A stretch of DNA of 64,000 nt, taken from positions 248,001 to 312,000 of the forward strand of contig JBDQQY010000003.1 of the NCBI GenBank assembly GCA_039889035.1, given 5' to 3'. The notes under the pieces were generated by a model. The model did not search any database, had not been told where the DNA came from, and worked only from the letters and a program-made list of their open reading frames with translations. The translations under genes and the position numbers were made by a program. Positions 1 to 7,221 of the stretch are shown here, piece after piece (positions within the stretch are counted from its first letter, which is position 1; each line of letters opens with the position of its first letter). This DNA comes from Plantactinospora sp039889035. Lineage in GTDB: Bacteria > Actinomycetota > Actinomycetes > Mycobacteriales > Micromonosporaceae.

Positions 1-1
1 C

Positions 2-1273
2 CCGACCGACCAGGCGAACGTGATGAACCGGTACCGGGCGCTGTGGGCCCAGATCACCGCCGCGTTCCGGAACCACTCGTCCCGGCTGGTGTTCGAGAGC
101 ATCAACGAGCCGCAGTTCGCCGGCACCTCCGGTGACGACCAGAATTACCAGGTACTGCGCGAACTCAACGCCGAGTTCGTCCGCATCGTACGGGCGTCGG
201 GCGGCAACAACACCACCCGGCTGCTGGTACTGCCGACTCTGCACACGAACGCCGACCAGGGCCGGCTGGACGCGCTGACCGCCGAGTTCAACCAGCTCCG
301 CGACCCCAACCTCGCCGCGACCGTCCACTTCTACGGCTTCTGGCCGTTCAGCGTCAACATCGCCGGCGGTACCCGCTACAACGCCGAGGTCGAGCAGGAC
401 CTCATCGGGACCTTCGACCGCGTCCACAACACCTTCGTGTCCCGCGGGATCCCGGTGATCATCGGCGAGTGGGCCCTACTCAACTGGGACCACAACCGGC
501 CCGGCGTCATCGAACGCGGGGAGTTCCTCAAGTTCCTCGAAGCCGTCGGGTACCACGCCCGGATCAGAAACCTCACCACGATGGTGTGGGACGCCGGCCA
601 GTTCCTCAACCGCAGCGAGCTGCGCTGGCGCGACCAAGGCGTGTACGACATGTTCAAAGCCAGCTGGACCACCCGCTCCGGCACCGCCTCCTCCGACCAG
701 GTGTACGTGCCCCGGACCGGCACGATCACCAGCAAATCGTTGACGCTCAACCTGAACGGCACCTCCTTGCAGGGCCTGCGGCAGGGTGGCGCCAACCTGG
801 TCAACGGCGCTGACTACACCGTCTCCGGCAACACGCTCACCCTCACCCCGGCCGCCCTCACCCGGCTGGTCGGCAACCGCGCCTACGGCGTCAACGCCAC
901 CATCGAGGCCCGGTTCTCCCAGGGCGTGCCATGGCAGATCCACATCATCACCTACGACCCGCCGACCCAGGCCGCCGCCACCGGCACCACGAGTTCGTTC
1001 GCCGTCCCCACCCAGTTCCGCGGCGACCAACTCGCCACGATGGAAGCCAGGTACGCCGACGGAACCCCTGCCGGGCCCGCCAACTGGACCCCGTTCAAGG
1101 AGTTCTGGCAGCACTTCCAACCCGACTACAGCGCCAACACCATCATCCTGAAACCCGAGTTCTTCGCCGAGGTCAACGACGGAACCGTCACACTCACCTT
1201 CCACTTCTGGAGCGGCACCCAGCTCACGTACCGCATCACCAAGTCCGGCACCACCGTGACCGGCGCCACCTGA
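2..1273 (+). CDS. GH5 cellulase, 3' part (5' end outside window)
   Basis: Secreted-type endo-beta-glucanase of glycoside hydrolase family 5; the frame is open to the left edge, so the N-terminus (and any signal peptide) is missing and the GTG at 20 is internal. The catalytic part shows the acid/base motif INEP near the start and the nucleophile motif IIGEW about 120 residues later, in the usual GH5 order. From roughly nt 690 onward a CBM_X2-like Ig module follows (LTLNLNGTSLQGL, GADYTVSGNTLTLT) and then a second beta-rich segment ending at the TGA. Known for the family: hydrolysis of cellulose or related beta-glucans outside the cell. No operon partner is visible; a hairpin follows the stop. 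Confidence 0.88.
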   Translation, partial: PTDQANVMNRYRALWAQITAAFRNHSSRLVFESINEPQFAGTSGDDQNYQVLRELNAEFVRIVRASGGNNTTRLLVLPTLHTNADQGRLDALTAEFNQLRDPNLAATVHFYGFWPFSVNIAGGTRYNAEVEQDLIGTFDRVHNTFVSRGIPVIIGEWALLNWDHNRPGVIERGEFLKFLEAVGYHARIRNLTTMVWDAGQFLNRSELRWRDQGVYDMFKASWTTRSGTASSDQVYVPRTGTITSKSLTLNLNGTSLQGLRQGGANLVNGADYTVSGNTLTLTPAALTRLVGNRAYGVNATIEARFSQGVPWQIHIITYDPPTQAAATGTTSSFAVPTQFRGDQLATMEARYADGTPAGPANWTPFKEFWQHFQPDYSANTIILKPEFFAEVNDGTVTLTFHFWSGTQLTYRITKSGTTVTGAT

Positions 1274-1282
1274 CCCGGGAGA

Positions 1283-1313
1283 AGGTGCCGCGGCCCGCCG
1301 GGTGGCGGCACCT
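1283..1313. terminator. Hairpin between convergent genes
   Basis: Perfect 9-bp inverted repeat AGGTGCCGC / GCGGCACCT with a 13-nt GC-rich loop. It lies just after the GH5 stop and just before the 3' end of the minus-strand tautomerase gene, so it could end transcription in both directions. There is no U-tract, as is common for actinobacterial hairpin terminators. Confidence 0.6.
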
Positions 1314-1320
1314 CCTCGGC

Positions 1321-1707
1321 TTATGACGTGACAACAACTCCGCCGATGCCGGTGCGCCCAGCCGGGGTACCTACCAGTTCGACCGTCACGCCGGCGCGGA
1401 CGCGTTCCCCGAAGACGTCGACGATGGCGTCCGTGACCCCGGAGACGAGGCGGGCGACGATCTCGTCGGCGTCGGGTCGACTGAACGCGGCTTCCTTGAT
1501 GCCGAACGCGACGCTGGGCGAGGGCGCGTGCGCTGGCATGCCGCCGATACCCCATCGGTTGGGTGGCAGGCCGATCAACTGCACGACCGCGATGCTTCTG
1601 GCCCATTCCCCGTAGACGGCGACGACCGCGTCGGTCAGTTTCTCAATCAGTGCGGTCTCACGGCCGGCCAGGTCGCTCTCCAGCGCGTGGACGCTGAGGT
1701 GGGGCAT
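1321..1707 (-). CDS. Tandem tautomerase (4-oxalocrotonate tautomerase superfamily)
   Basis: About 128 residues. The ATG at 1707 is chosen over the longer frame because GGAGG lies just upstream and because it places proline at position 2 (MPHL), the catalytic N-terminal Pro of the superfamily once Met is removed. The length is twice a 4-OT monomer and the two halves each contain a VQLIG/VELVG strand followed by a glycine-rich turn, as in fused members. The exact substrate cannot be read from sequence; enol-keto tautomerisation or small-acid dehalogenation are family activities. It is divergent from a MarR gene and shares its operator-bearing promoter region, so it is probably that regulator's target. 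Confidence 0.82.
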   Translation of the reverse strand: MPHLSVHALESDLAGRETALIEKLTDAVVAVYGEWARSIAVVQLIGLPPNRWGIGGMPAHAPSPSVAFGIKEAAFSRPDADEIVARLVSGVTDAIVDVFGERVRAGVTVELVGTPAGRTGIGGVVVTS

Positions 1708-1726
1708 ACCATCCTCCGTAAACAGG

Positions 1727-1755
1727 TTTGATCGCAAATCATCTTTGATAGCAAA
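1727..1755. promoter_or_regulatory. Two TTTG-N4-CAAA operator-like repeats
   Basis: TTTGATCGCAAA (1727-1738) and TTTGATAGCAAA (1744-1755) are near-identical, 17 bp apart, in the shared promoter region of the tautomerase and MarR genes. Each has inverted TTTG/CAAA arms. AT-rich dyads of this size are typical MarR dimer sites; autoregulation and control of the divergent gene is inferred. Confidence 0.65.
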
Positions 1756-1776
1756 GGTATTTGGAGGATGGGACGG

Positions 1777-2250
1777 ATGTCAACGCCTGGCACCACGCAC
1801 GACACGGTCAGGGAGCTGCTCCTGGTGATGCCACGGCTGGTCGGCAGGGTCAAACGTCTACCTCTGCCGGAACAGCTGCGGTCACTCGAGCTGGCACCGA
1901 GGCACTTGTCGATGCTGTCCCTGCTCCTGCTCGACGGTCCGCTGACCGTCTCTCAACTGGCCGAGATGCTGGGTGTGGCACCGACCACGGTGAGTCTGAT
2001 AGTCAGCGACCTGAGCCGCAAAGGGGTCCTGGTGCGGCGCGAGGACGACGCCGACCGCCGCCGGCGCATCATCGACATCAGCCCTGAGAGCCGACCCGCC
2101 ATCGCCCAATGGCTGTCGCCGGGCGCCCATGCGTGGCGACACGCCCTCGCGCCGTTGAGCCCAGCACAACAACGGATGTTCGTCGACACCTTGCTCAGGT
2201 ACGAGGCGGCCGTACCAAGCCCCACACAGACGGCACCGGAGCGCGACTGA
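1777..2250 (+). CDS. MarR-family transcriptional regulator
   Basis: 157 residues. Winged helix with recognition region PLTVSQLAEMLGVAPTTVSLIVSDL and the beta-wing motif REDDADRRRRIIDIS, both typical of MarR. The start at 1777 is preferred over the ATG at 1768: GGAGG at 1763-1767 touches the first ATG but sits 9 nt before the second. Divergent from the tautomerase gene with two dyad sites between them. The ligand is unknown; MarR proteins commonly sense phenolic or lipophilic small molecules. Confidence 0.88.
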   Translation: MSTPGTTHDTVRELLLVMPRLVGRVKRLPLPEQLRSLELAPRHLSMLSLLLLDGPLTVSQLAEMLGVAPTTVSLIVSDLSRKGVLVRREDDADRRRRIIDISPESRPAIAQWLSPGAHAWRHALAPLSPAQQRMFVDTLLRYEAAVPSPTQTAPERD

Positions 2251-2344
2251 GAGCGCATCGCACGTCCCAGCGGACCTGGGGGTCAACTGCCTGCGACGCA
2301 CACACCCCATCAGGACGTCCGGACATCCTCACCGCCGGTCGGTC

Positions 2345-2890
<546 letters not shown>

Positions 2891-3020
2891 TCGGACGTGA
2901 AGATCAGATACCGACGATTACCAGGAGGTCGCGACGAGGGTGACGGGGTCGTTGTCGCGGTTCGCGCGCTGGAACGCGTCGTGGACGGTGCCGACCTCTT
3001 CCGGGATGCGTGCCCGGCTG

Positions 3021-4784
3021 TCAGGTCGGTGCGGACTGGAGTGTGTCCACGACCGGGCGCCGGGTGGCAACCATCGCGGGGATGGCGGTGAGCGCGGCGA
3101 CGGCCAGCAGGACTCCGAGTGCGGTGGCGAGCAGCCAGGAACCGGGTGGGTACTGAACCTCGCCGAGGCTGACGAAGGTGACGAGCCCGATGCCGGCCGG
3201 GATTCCCACGGCGACGCCGGGTATGGCGGGAAGCAGTTGCGCTACCGCCAGGCCCACGCCGGCCTGCGCGGGCGTGGCGCCGAGCGTCCGCGCGACGGCC
3301 AGCGGCTGCCGGGCGTCGAGAACCGCGGTCCAGGTGCTGACGACGGCGTTGATGAGCGCGAGAGTGCACAGCACGACGGTGAGCAGTAGCGTGGCCCGCT
3401 CGCCCCGTTCCCACCGGGGATTGGCCAGTTCCGTGTAGCCGAGGTCGAAGTGCATCACACGGGTGTTGACCGTGAGTGCGCCGACGAGTGCGGTCATGAT
3501 GATCAGGGTGTTCACGGTGACCAGCCGGGCCCGGCGCGGTCGGCGCGCGTTGATCCGCACTCCGATCAGCAGGGCGGTGGGTAGCTGCCGCGACAGCCGG
3601 ATGCGCCACCGTCGGCGCCGCGGCGGCGTTGCGGCGTCGGCCAGTGCATGGACGGTGCTGGTGGCGGCGGCGCGCACCACCGGTACCAGAGTCGCCGCCA
3701 CCGCGATCGTGAGGGCGAGGGCCGTGACGGCGATCACCGTACGCAGCGCGGGCGGCTGGGTGTTGACGGAGCCGATGAGGCCGGCGCTGGGGCGGATCAG
3801 CACGGGTGCGGCGAACCAGCCCGCGGCCAGGCCCGTGGCGGCGGCGACAAGCCCGATCACGAGGTACTCGGCGAGGTGCACGGCGGCGATCACGGCCGGT
3901 CCGGCGCCGACGGCCTTGAGCAGTCCGACCCGGCGGCGCTGGCCGATGATCCGGCCCGCGACGATGCCGGCGACGCCGGCCAGCGCAAGGCCGCTGAGCA
4001 GCCAACTGCCGACGAGCAGCGCTGTCTGCGCGTCGCTGTACAGCCGACCGTTGAGGTGGCCGACCGCCTGCCAGGTGGTGAGTTGGTCTCCGACCGGGTA
4101 CCTGGTGCTGGCCGCCGGGTCGGCGAGTTTGAGGTTGAGGGTGTACGACAGCGGCTGGCCGCCCGCGAGCCTGGCTATGTCGCTGTGGTCGACCCAGACC
4201 AGGCCCCCGCGCTCGACCAGCACACTGCCCGAGTAGTGCCACCCGGCGTACGGATAGGTCGCTCTCGCGGCGGTGACCGCGGTCCCGGTCACCCGCAGCG
4301 GGTGGCCGTCCACGCTGACCGTGTCGCCGACACGAATGCCGAGGGCGTCGGCGAAGGCACGCTCGACGACCACGCCGCCGGGGCGTACCCAGGTGCCGTC
4401 GGTCACGGCGGGCCGGTCGACCGATACGGGCGCGGTGTCCCGGCCCTCGACGACGGCGTGCGCGGACGTGCCGCCGGCCGTCATCGTCAGGTAGGCGATC
4501 GGGAACGGGCCGCTGTGATCGGTGACGCCGGCCGCGGTGGTCAGCGACGCGAGCTCGTCCAACGCGGCCTGACCGGTGGCCCGGGGGGTCACGATCACGT
4601 CCGGGCCGGCGGTGGCGGTCCGGGTCTGCTGGTACGGCCGGTCGGCGAGTTCGTTGAGGGTGAGGCCGAGGGTCAGCGTGGCGGTGGCGGCGGTGATGGC
4701 GACCAGGAGCAGGACCGTTTCGGTCCGTCGGCGGCGCAGGCCCCGGATCAGCAGCCGGCACACGAGCAGGAGGCGGCCGGACAT
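3021..4784 (-). CDS. ABC transporter permease, FtsX/MacB type
   Basis: 587 residues. N-terminal membrane segment after an arginine-rich start (RLLIRGLRRRRTET), a long extracytoplasmic domain (about residues 50-250), an FtsX block with the cytoplasmic loop GQRRRVGLLKAVGAGP, and a second FtsX block with DARQPLAVARTLGATPAQ near the C-terminus. These E/R-x-x-A-L-K/G-A-T loops contact the ATPase in this family. The start lies 1 nt past the stop of the ATP-binding gene, so the two form an operon with the upstream PadR gene. Role: export of lipophilic compounds, peptides or lipoproteins; substrate unknown. Confidence 0.87.
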   Translation of the reverse strand: MSGRLLLVCRLLIRGLRRRRTETVLLLVAITAATATLTLGLTLNELADRPYQQTRTATAGPDVIVTPRATGQAALDELASLTTAAGVTDHSGPFPIAYLTMTAGGTSAHAVVEGRDTAPVSVDRPAVTDGTWVRPGGVVVERAFADALGIRVGDTVSVDGHPLRVTGTAVTAARATYPYAGWHYSGSVLVERGGLVWVDHSDIARLAGGQPLSYTLNLKLADPAASTRYPVGDQLTTWQAVGHLNGRLYSDAQTALLVGSWLLSGLALAGVAGIVAGRIIGQRRRVGLLKAVGAGPAVIAAVHLAEYLVIGLVAAATGLAAGWFAAPVLIRPSAGLIGSVNTQPPALRTVIAVTALALTIAVAATLVPVVRAAATSTVHALADAATPPRRRRWRIRLSRQLPTALLIGVRINARRPRRARLVTVNTLIIMTALVGALTVNTRVMHFDLGYTELANPRWERGERATLLLTVVLCTLALINAVVSTWTAVLDARQPLAVARTLGATPAQAGVGLAVAQLLPAIPGVAVGIPAGIGLVTFVSLGEVQYPPGSWLLATALGVLLAVAALTAIPAMVATRRPVVDTLQSAPT

Positions 4785-4785
4785 G

Positions 4786-5514
4786 TCAGCGCCGCCCGCC
4801 GTAGACGGTGCCGGTAGCGGTGCTGACGAATCGGTGGTCGTCGGCGAACGCCCCGTCGCGCATCGAGATCACCCGGTCGGCGACCGCGGTGATGCGGGCG
4901 TCGTGGGTGACCACCACCAGGGTCTGTCCCGCGGCGTGCAACGCCTCGAACAGCCGCAGTACCTCCAGGGTGGCGGCGCTGTCCAGGTTGCCGGTGGGTT
5001 CGTCGGCCAGCACGACCAGCGGCTCGTTGCTCAAGGCGCGGGCGATGGCGACCCGCTGGCGCTGCCCACCGGAGAGCGCCGAGGGCAGGTGCGTGGCGCG
5101 GTCGGCCAGCCCGACCCGGTCCAGCAGGTACATCGCCCGCTTGCGGGCCCGCCCCGGTGACTGGCCGGCCAGCAGCGCGGCCAGCTCGACGTTCTCCACC
5201 GCGGTGAGCTCGTCCATGAGATGGAACGACTGGAAGACGAACCCGACGGTGTCGCGCCGCAGCCGGGCCAGGGCCCGTTCGCTCATCGTGTCGACCCGGT
5301 GCTCGGCCAGCCACACCTGCCCGCCGGTCGGGCGTTGCAGCCCGCCGAGCAGGTGCAGCAGAGTGGACTTGCCACAGCCGCTCGGGCCCATGATCGCCAA
5401 CGTCTGCCCGGCGGGCACGTCCAGGTCGACCTCGTCGACCGCGCGTACCAGCGTGTTGTTCGAGCCGTACCGTTTGGTCAGCCCACGGGCCCGCAGCGCC
5501 ATCGATCCGGTCAT
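4786..5514 (-). CDS. ABC transporter ATP-binding protein (LolD/MacB type)
   Basis: 242 residues. Walker A GPSGCGKST, signature LSGGQRQRVAIARAL, Walker B VVLADEPTGNLDS and H-loop VVVTHD are all intact. The ATG overlaps the stop of the PadR gene (ATGA at 5511-5514), indicating translational coupling. Pairs with the FtsX-type permease that follows by 1 nt. Energises the exporter at the inner face of the membrane. Confidence 0.93.
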   Translation of the reverse strand: MTGSMALRARGLTKRYGSNNTLVRAVDEVDLDVPAGQTLAIMGPSGCGKSTLLHLLGGLQRPTGGQVWLAEHRVDTMSERALARLRRDTVGFVFQSFHLMDELTAVENVELAALLAGQSPGRARKRAMYLLDRVGLADRATHLPSALSGGQRQRVAIARALSNEPLVVLADEPTGNLDSAATLEVLRLFEALHAAGQTLVVVTHDARITAVADRVISMRDGAFADDHRFVSTATGTVYGGRR

Positions 5515-6050
5515 GCCTCCGCCTTCCGCCCAGTCCGATCACGCTCGGCCCACATGCGCTCGCATGCCTCCAGCCACTCCAGGTCGGCCCGCAGCCGCAG
5601 CACGACGCCCTCCAGCAGCACCCCGGCAACCGGATCCACCGACCGGTCCAGCGCCGCGCGCTGGGTGTCGCGCAGCCGGCGCAGCACCTCGCGCCGCTGC
5701 GCGTCGACCAGCGCCACGGGATCAGCAAGCCGGCCGGCCGCGGCGGCCACGAGCTTCAGGTGAAACTCCGCGAGGTCCGGCTTCGGCCAGCTCACCTCGG
5801 ACAGCCAGCCCGCGACCCGCTGCTGCCCGGCCGGGGTCAGCGCGTAGACCCGGCGGTCAGGCCGGTCCGGCAGGCCCTCGGCCCGCTCCGAGGTCACCAG
5901 TCCGGCCTTGCCCAGCCGGGCCAGCGCCACGTAGATCTGCCCGGCGTTCATCGTGTCGCCGACCGGGCCGAGCGCGTCACGCATCCGGCTGCGCAGCTCG
6001 TACCCATGCGCCGGCTCCTTCGCCAGCATGGCCAGCACCACGTCCTGCAC
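5511..6050 (-). CDS. PadR-family transcriptional regulator
   Basis: 179 residues. N-terminal winged helix (VVLAMLAKEPAHGYELRSRM ... NAGQIYVALARLGKAGLV) and a helical C-terminal dimerisation domain (VR4/PF10400-like, roughly residues 90-175). GTG start at 6050 is supported by AAGGGG 7 nt upstream. First gene of the operon with the ABC pair, a common arrangement in which PadR represses its own operon until the exporter's substrate appears. Confidence 0.9.
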   Translation of the reverse strand: MQDVVLAMLAKEPAHGYELRSRMRDALGPVGDTMNAGQIYVALARLGKAGLVTSERAEGLPDRPDRRVYALTPAGQQRVAGWLSEVSWPKPDLAEFHLKLVAAAAGRLADPVALVDAQRREVLRRLRDTQRAALDRSVDPVAGVLLEGVVLRLRADLEWLEACERMWAERDRTGRKAEA

Positions 6051-6082
6051 CCACGCACCCCTTCGTTCCGGATCGCTAATAG

Positions 6083-6097
6083 ATAGCCGGTAGCTAT
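6083..6097. promoter_or_regulatory. Inverted repeat upstream of padR
   Basis: ATAGC-CGGTA-GCTAT, in an AT-richer patch about 35 bp upstream of the PadR start. Its position and symmetry suit a PadR operator overlapping the promoter; no experimental support. Confidence 0.5.
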
Positions 6098-6462
6098 AGC
6101 GCTGTCAACTCCGGCGGCGGGGTGTACGGACGCCGCAGCAGCTACCAACCTGAGTGGGTGCTCCGCGCGCGGTCCGGGATGCTCCAACCCGCAGACGTTC
6201 CATGCGCACGTCGGCAAAGTCGCTTGTCGGCACCGTTGCGCGGGAACGGACCCGTCGATGCCGCGGACCCGGCAGAAGCCCACGACCACCGGCAGCCGGC
6301 GGGAAACGGTCGAGGGGCTGAAGGCAGTTCCGGCGGGTCGCTGGGATGGTGAAGGCATGAAGTAGTTTTGAAGCCGCTGATTGCTTCAATGGGTGCGACA
6401 GAGACACAAACACGCTGCGGGACGGCGTGTGCGTGTCGAAATCGTGGACGAGGGAGTATCAG
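6098..6462. other. Intergenic region with one AT-rich dyad
   Basis: No convincing gene. The one clear element is a perfect 7-bp inverted repeat TTGAAGC / GCTTCAA (6368-6374 and 6383-6389) with an 8-nt loop. It lies about 75 bp upstream of the secreted-protein start and could be its operator. Confidence 0.5.
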
Positions 6463-6897
6463 ATGGCAACCAGCATCACCGGCCATCCTGTCGGCCCACG
6501 GCGGCAGGTGGTCGCCACGTACGTGAAACCAGCGTTGGCCATTCTGATTGGGATGATGGCAATCGTGGCCGTGAGCGCGCCTAGTGCCCCCGCGCATGCG
6601 TCGCCGGCTGCGGCGCACGGCACCGCGCAGGACGTCGAGCCGTTCATCAATGAACGGACGTGCAACGCCGAGCAGTTGCCGCGGCAGATCTGGCTGACCT
6701 CGGAAAGTCGTCCAACACGATGCTTCGGCGGCACCGTCGGTAGCCTTAGTCTCAACAATTTCCCAGTGGAATGGCTTTCACCAGGGGACTACCACGGTAC
6801 CATTTATTGCGTCGGTCTGACCCTGAGGTTCGGGCCGGCCCAGGATTCGCTGTTGGACAGGACCTGCAGCCGTCTCGAGATCCGTCCCGCAAGCTGA
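6463..6897 (+). CDS. Small secreted protein, possible beta/gamma-crystallin-like fold
   Basis: 144 residues. ATG at 6463 chosen for AGGGAG 7 nt upstream. A basic N-terminus and hydrophobic segment (LAILIGMMAIVAVSAPSAPAHA) form a Sec signal peptide with an AHA cleavage site near residue 44. The mature part of about 100 residues has four cysteines and the pattern CFGGTVGSLSL ... GDYHGTIYCVGL, resembling Streptomyces killer-toxin-like and metalloproteinase-inhibitor proteins of the crystallin fold. That assignment is from pattern memory and tentative. It stands alone, with a dyad in its upstream region. Confidence 0.6.
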   Translation: MATSITGHPVGPRRQVVATYVKPALAILIGMMAIVAVSAPSAPAHASPAAAHGTAQDVEPFINERTCNAEQLPRQIWLTSESRPTRCFGGTVGSLSLNNFPVEWLSPGDYHGTIYCVGLTLRFGPAQDSLLDRTCSRLEIRPAS

Positions 6898-7080
6898 GGC
6901 GTCTCCGGACCGATCATTGGTGGGGAGCCGGGGTGCGGCGCCCAGGTTGCTTCCGGTCCGCTCCCCGGGCCTCTCGGCTTCCCGCCGACCAGCTCACCGC
7001 CCGTAGTGGGTGCCCGGGTGTGGTGTCGTTTTCCGCTGCTCCGACGCCGGGCGTGAGCACCGCGCGGTTCAGGTGGAAAG

Positions 7081-7108
7081 GTTCACCGCACACGGTTCAC
7101 CGCACACG
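7081..7108. repeat. Perfect 14-bp tandem duplication
   Basis: GTTCACCGCACACG occurs twice without interruption, in the non-coding stretch 6898-7221 between the secreted-protein gene and the end of the alpha-galactosidase gene. No gene is credible in that stretch; open frames there show no recognisable protein pattern. Confidence 0.85.
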
Positions 7109-7132
7109 TTGGACTCACTCCTCCAGGATGGC

Positions 7133-7196
7133 CCGCGAGGTCTCCGGTACTTCAGGTTCCTCCTGGTCGATGAACCCTCTGACGGAGACCTCGCGG
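7133..7196. terminator. Large inverted repeat downstream of the alpha-galactosidase gene
   Basis: Perfect 14-bp arms CCGCGAGGTCTCCG / CGGAGACCTCGCGG enclose 36 nt that hold a further GGTTC/GAACC pair. It lies about 26 bp past the 3' end of the minus-strand GH36 gene and could terminate it. The size is larger than usual for a terminator; a mobile-element scar is an alternative. Confidence 0.55.
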
Positions 7197-7221
7197 CTGG
7201 AGAAATCACTGCGCGATCAGG

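Noticed and set aside
476..1606. Long minus-strand open frame over the GH5 gene
   Set aside because: Arg/Gly-rich shadow frame typical of high-GC DNA; the plus-strand GH5 motifs are clear.
2918..3010. Open minus-strand stretch ending DPVTLVATSW after the ABC permease gene
   Set aside because: It looks protein-like but is only about 30 codons and I cannot name a family; possibly another relic.
7081..7108. Short tandem repeat as a possible CRISPR array
   Set aside because: Two adjacent 14-bp copies without spacers and no cas genes nearby.
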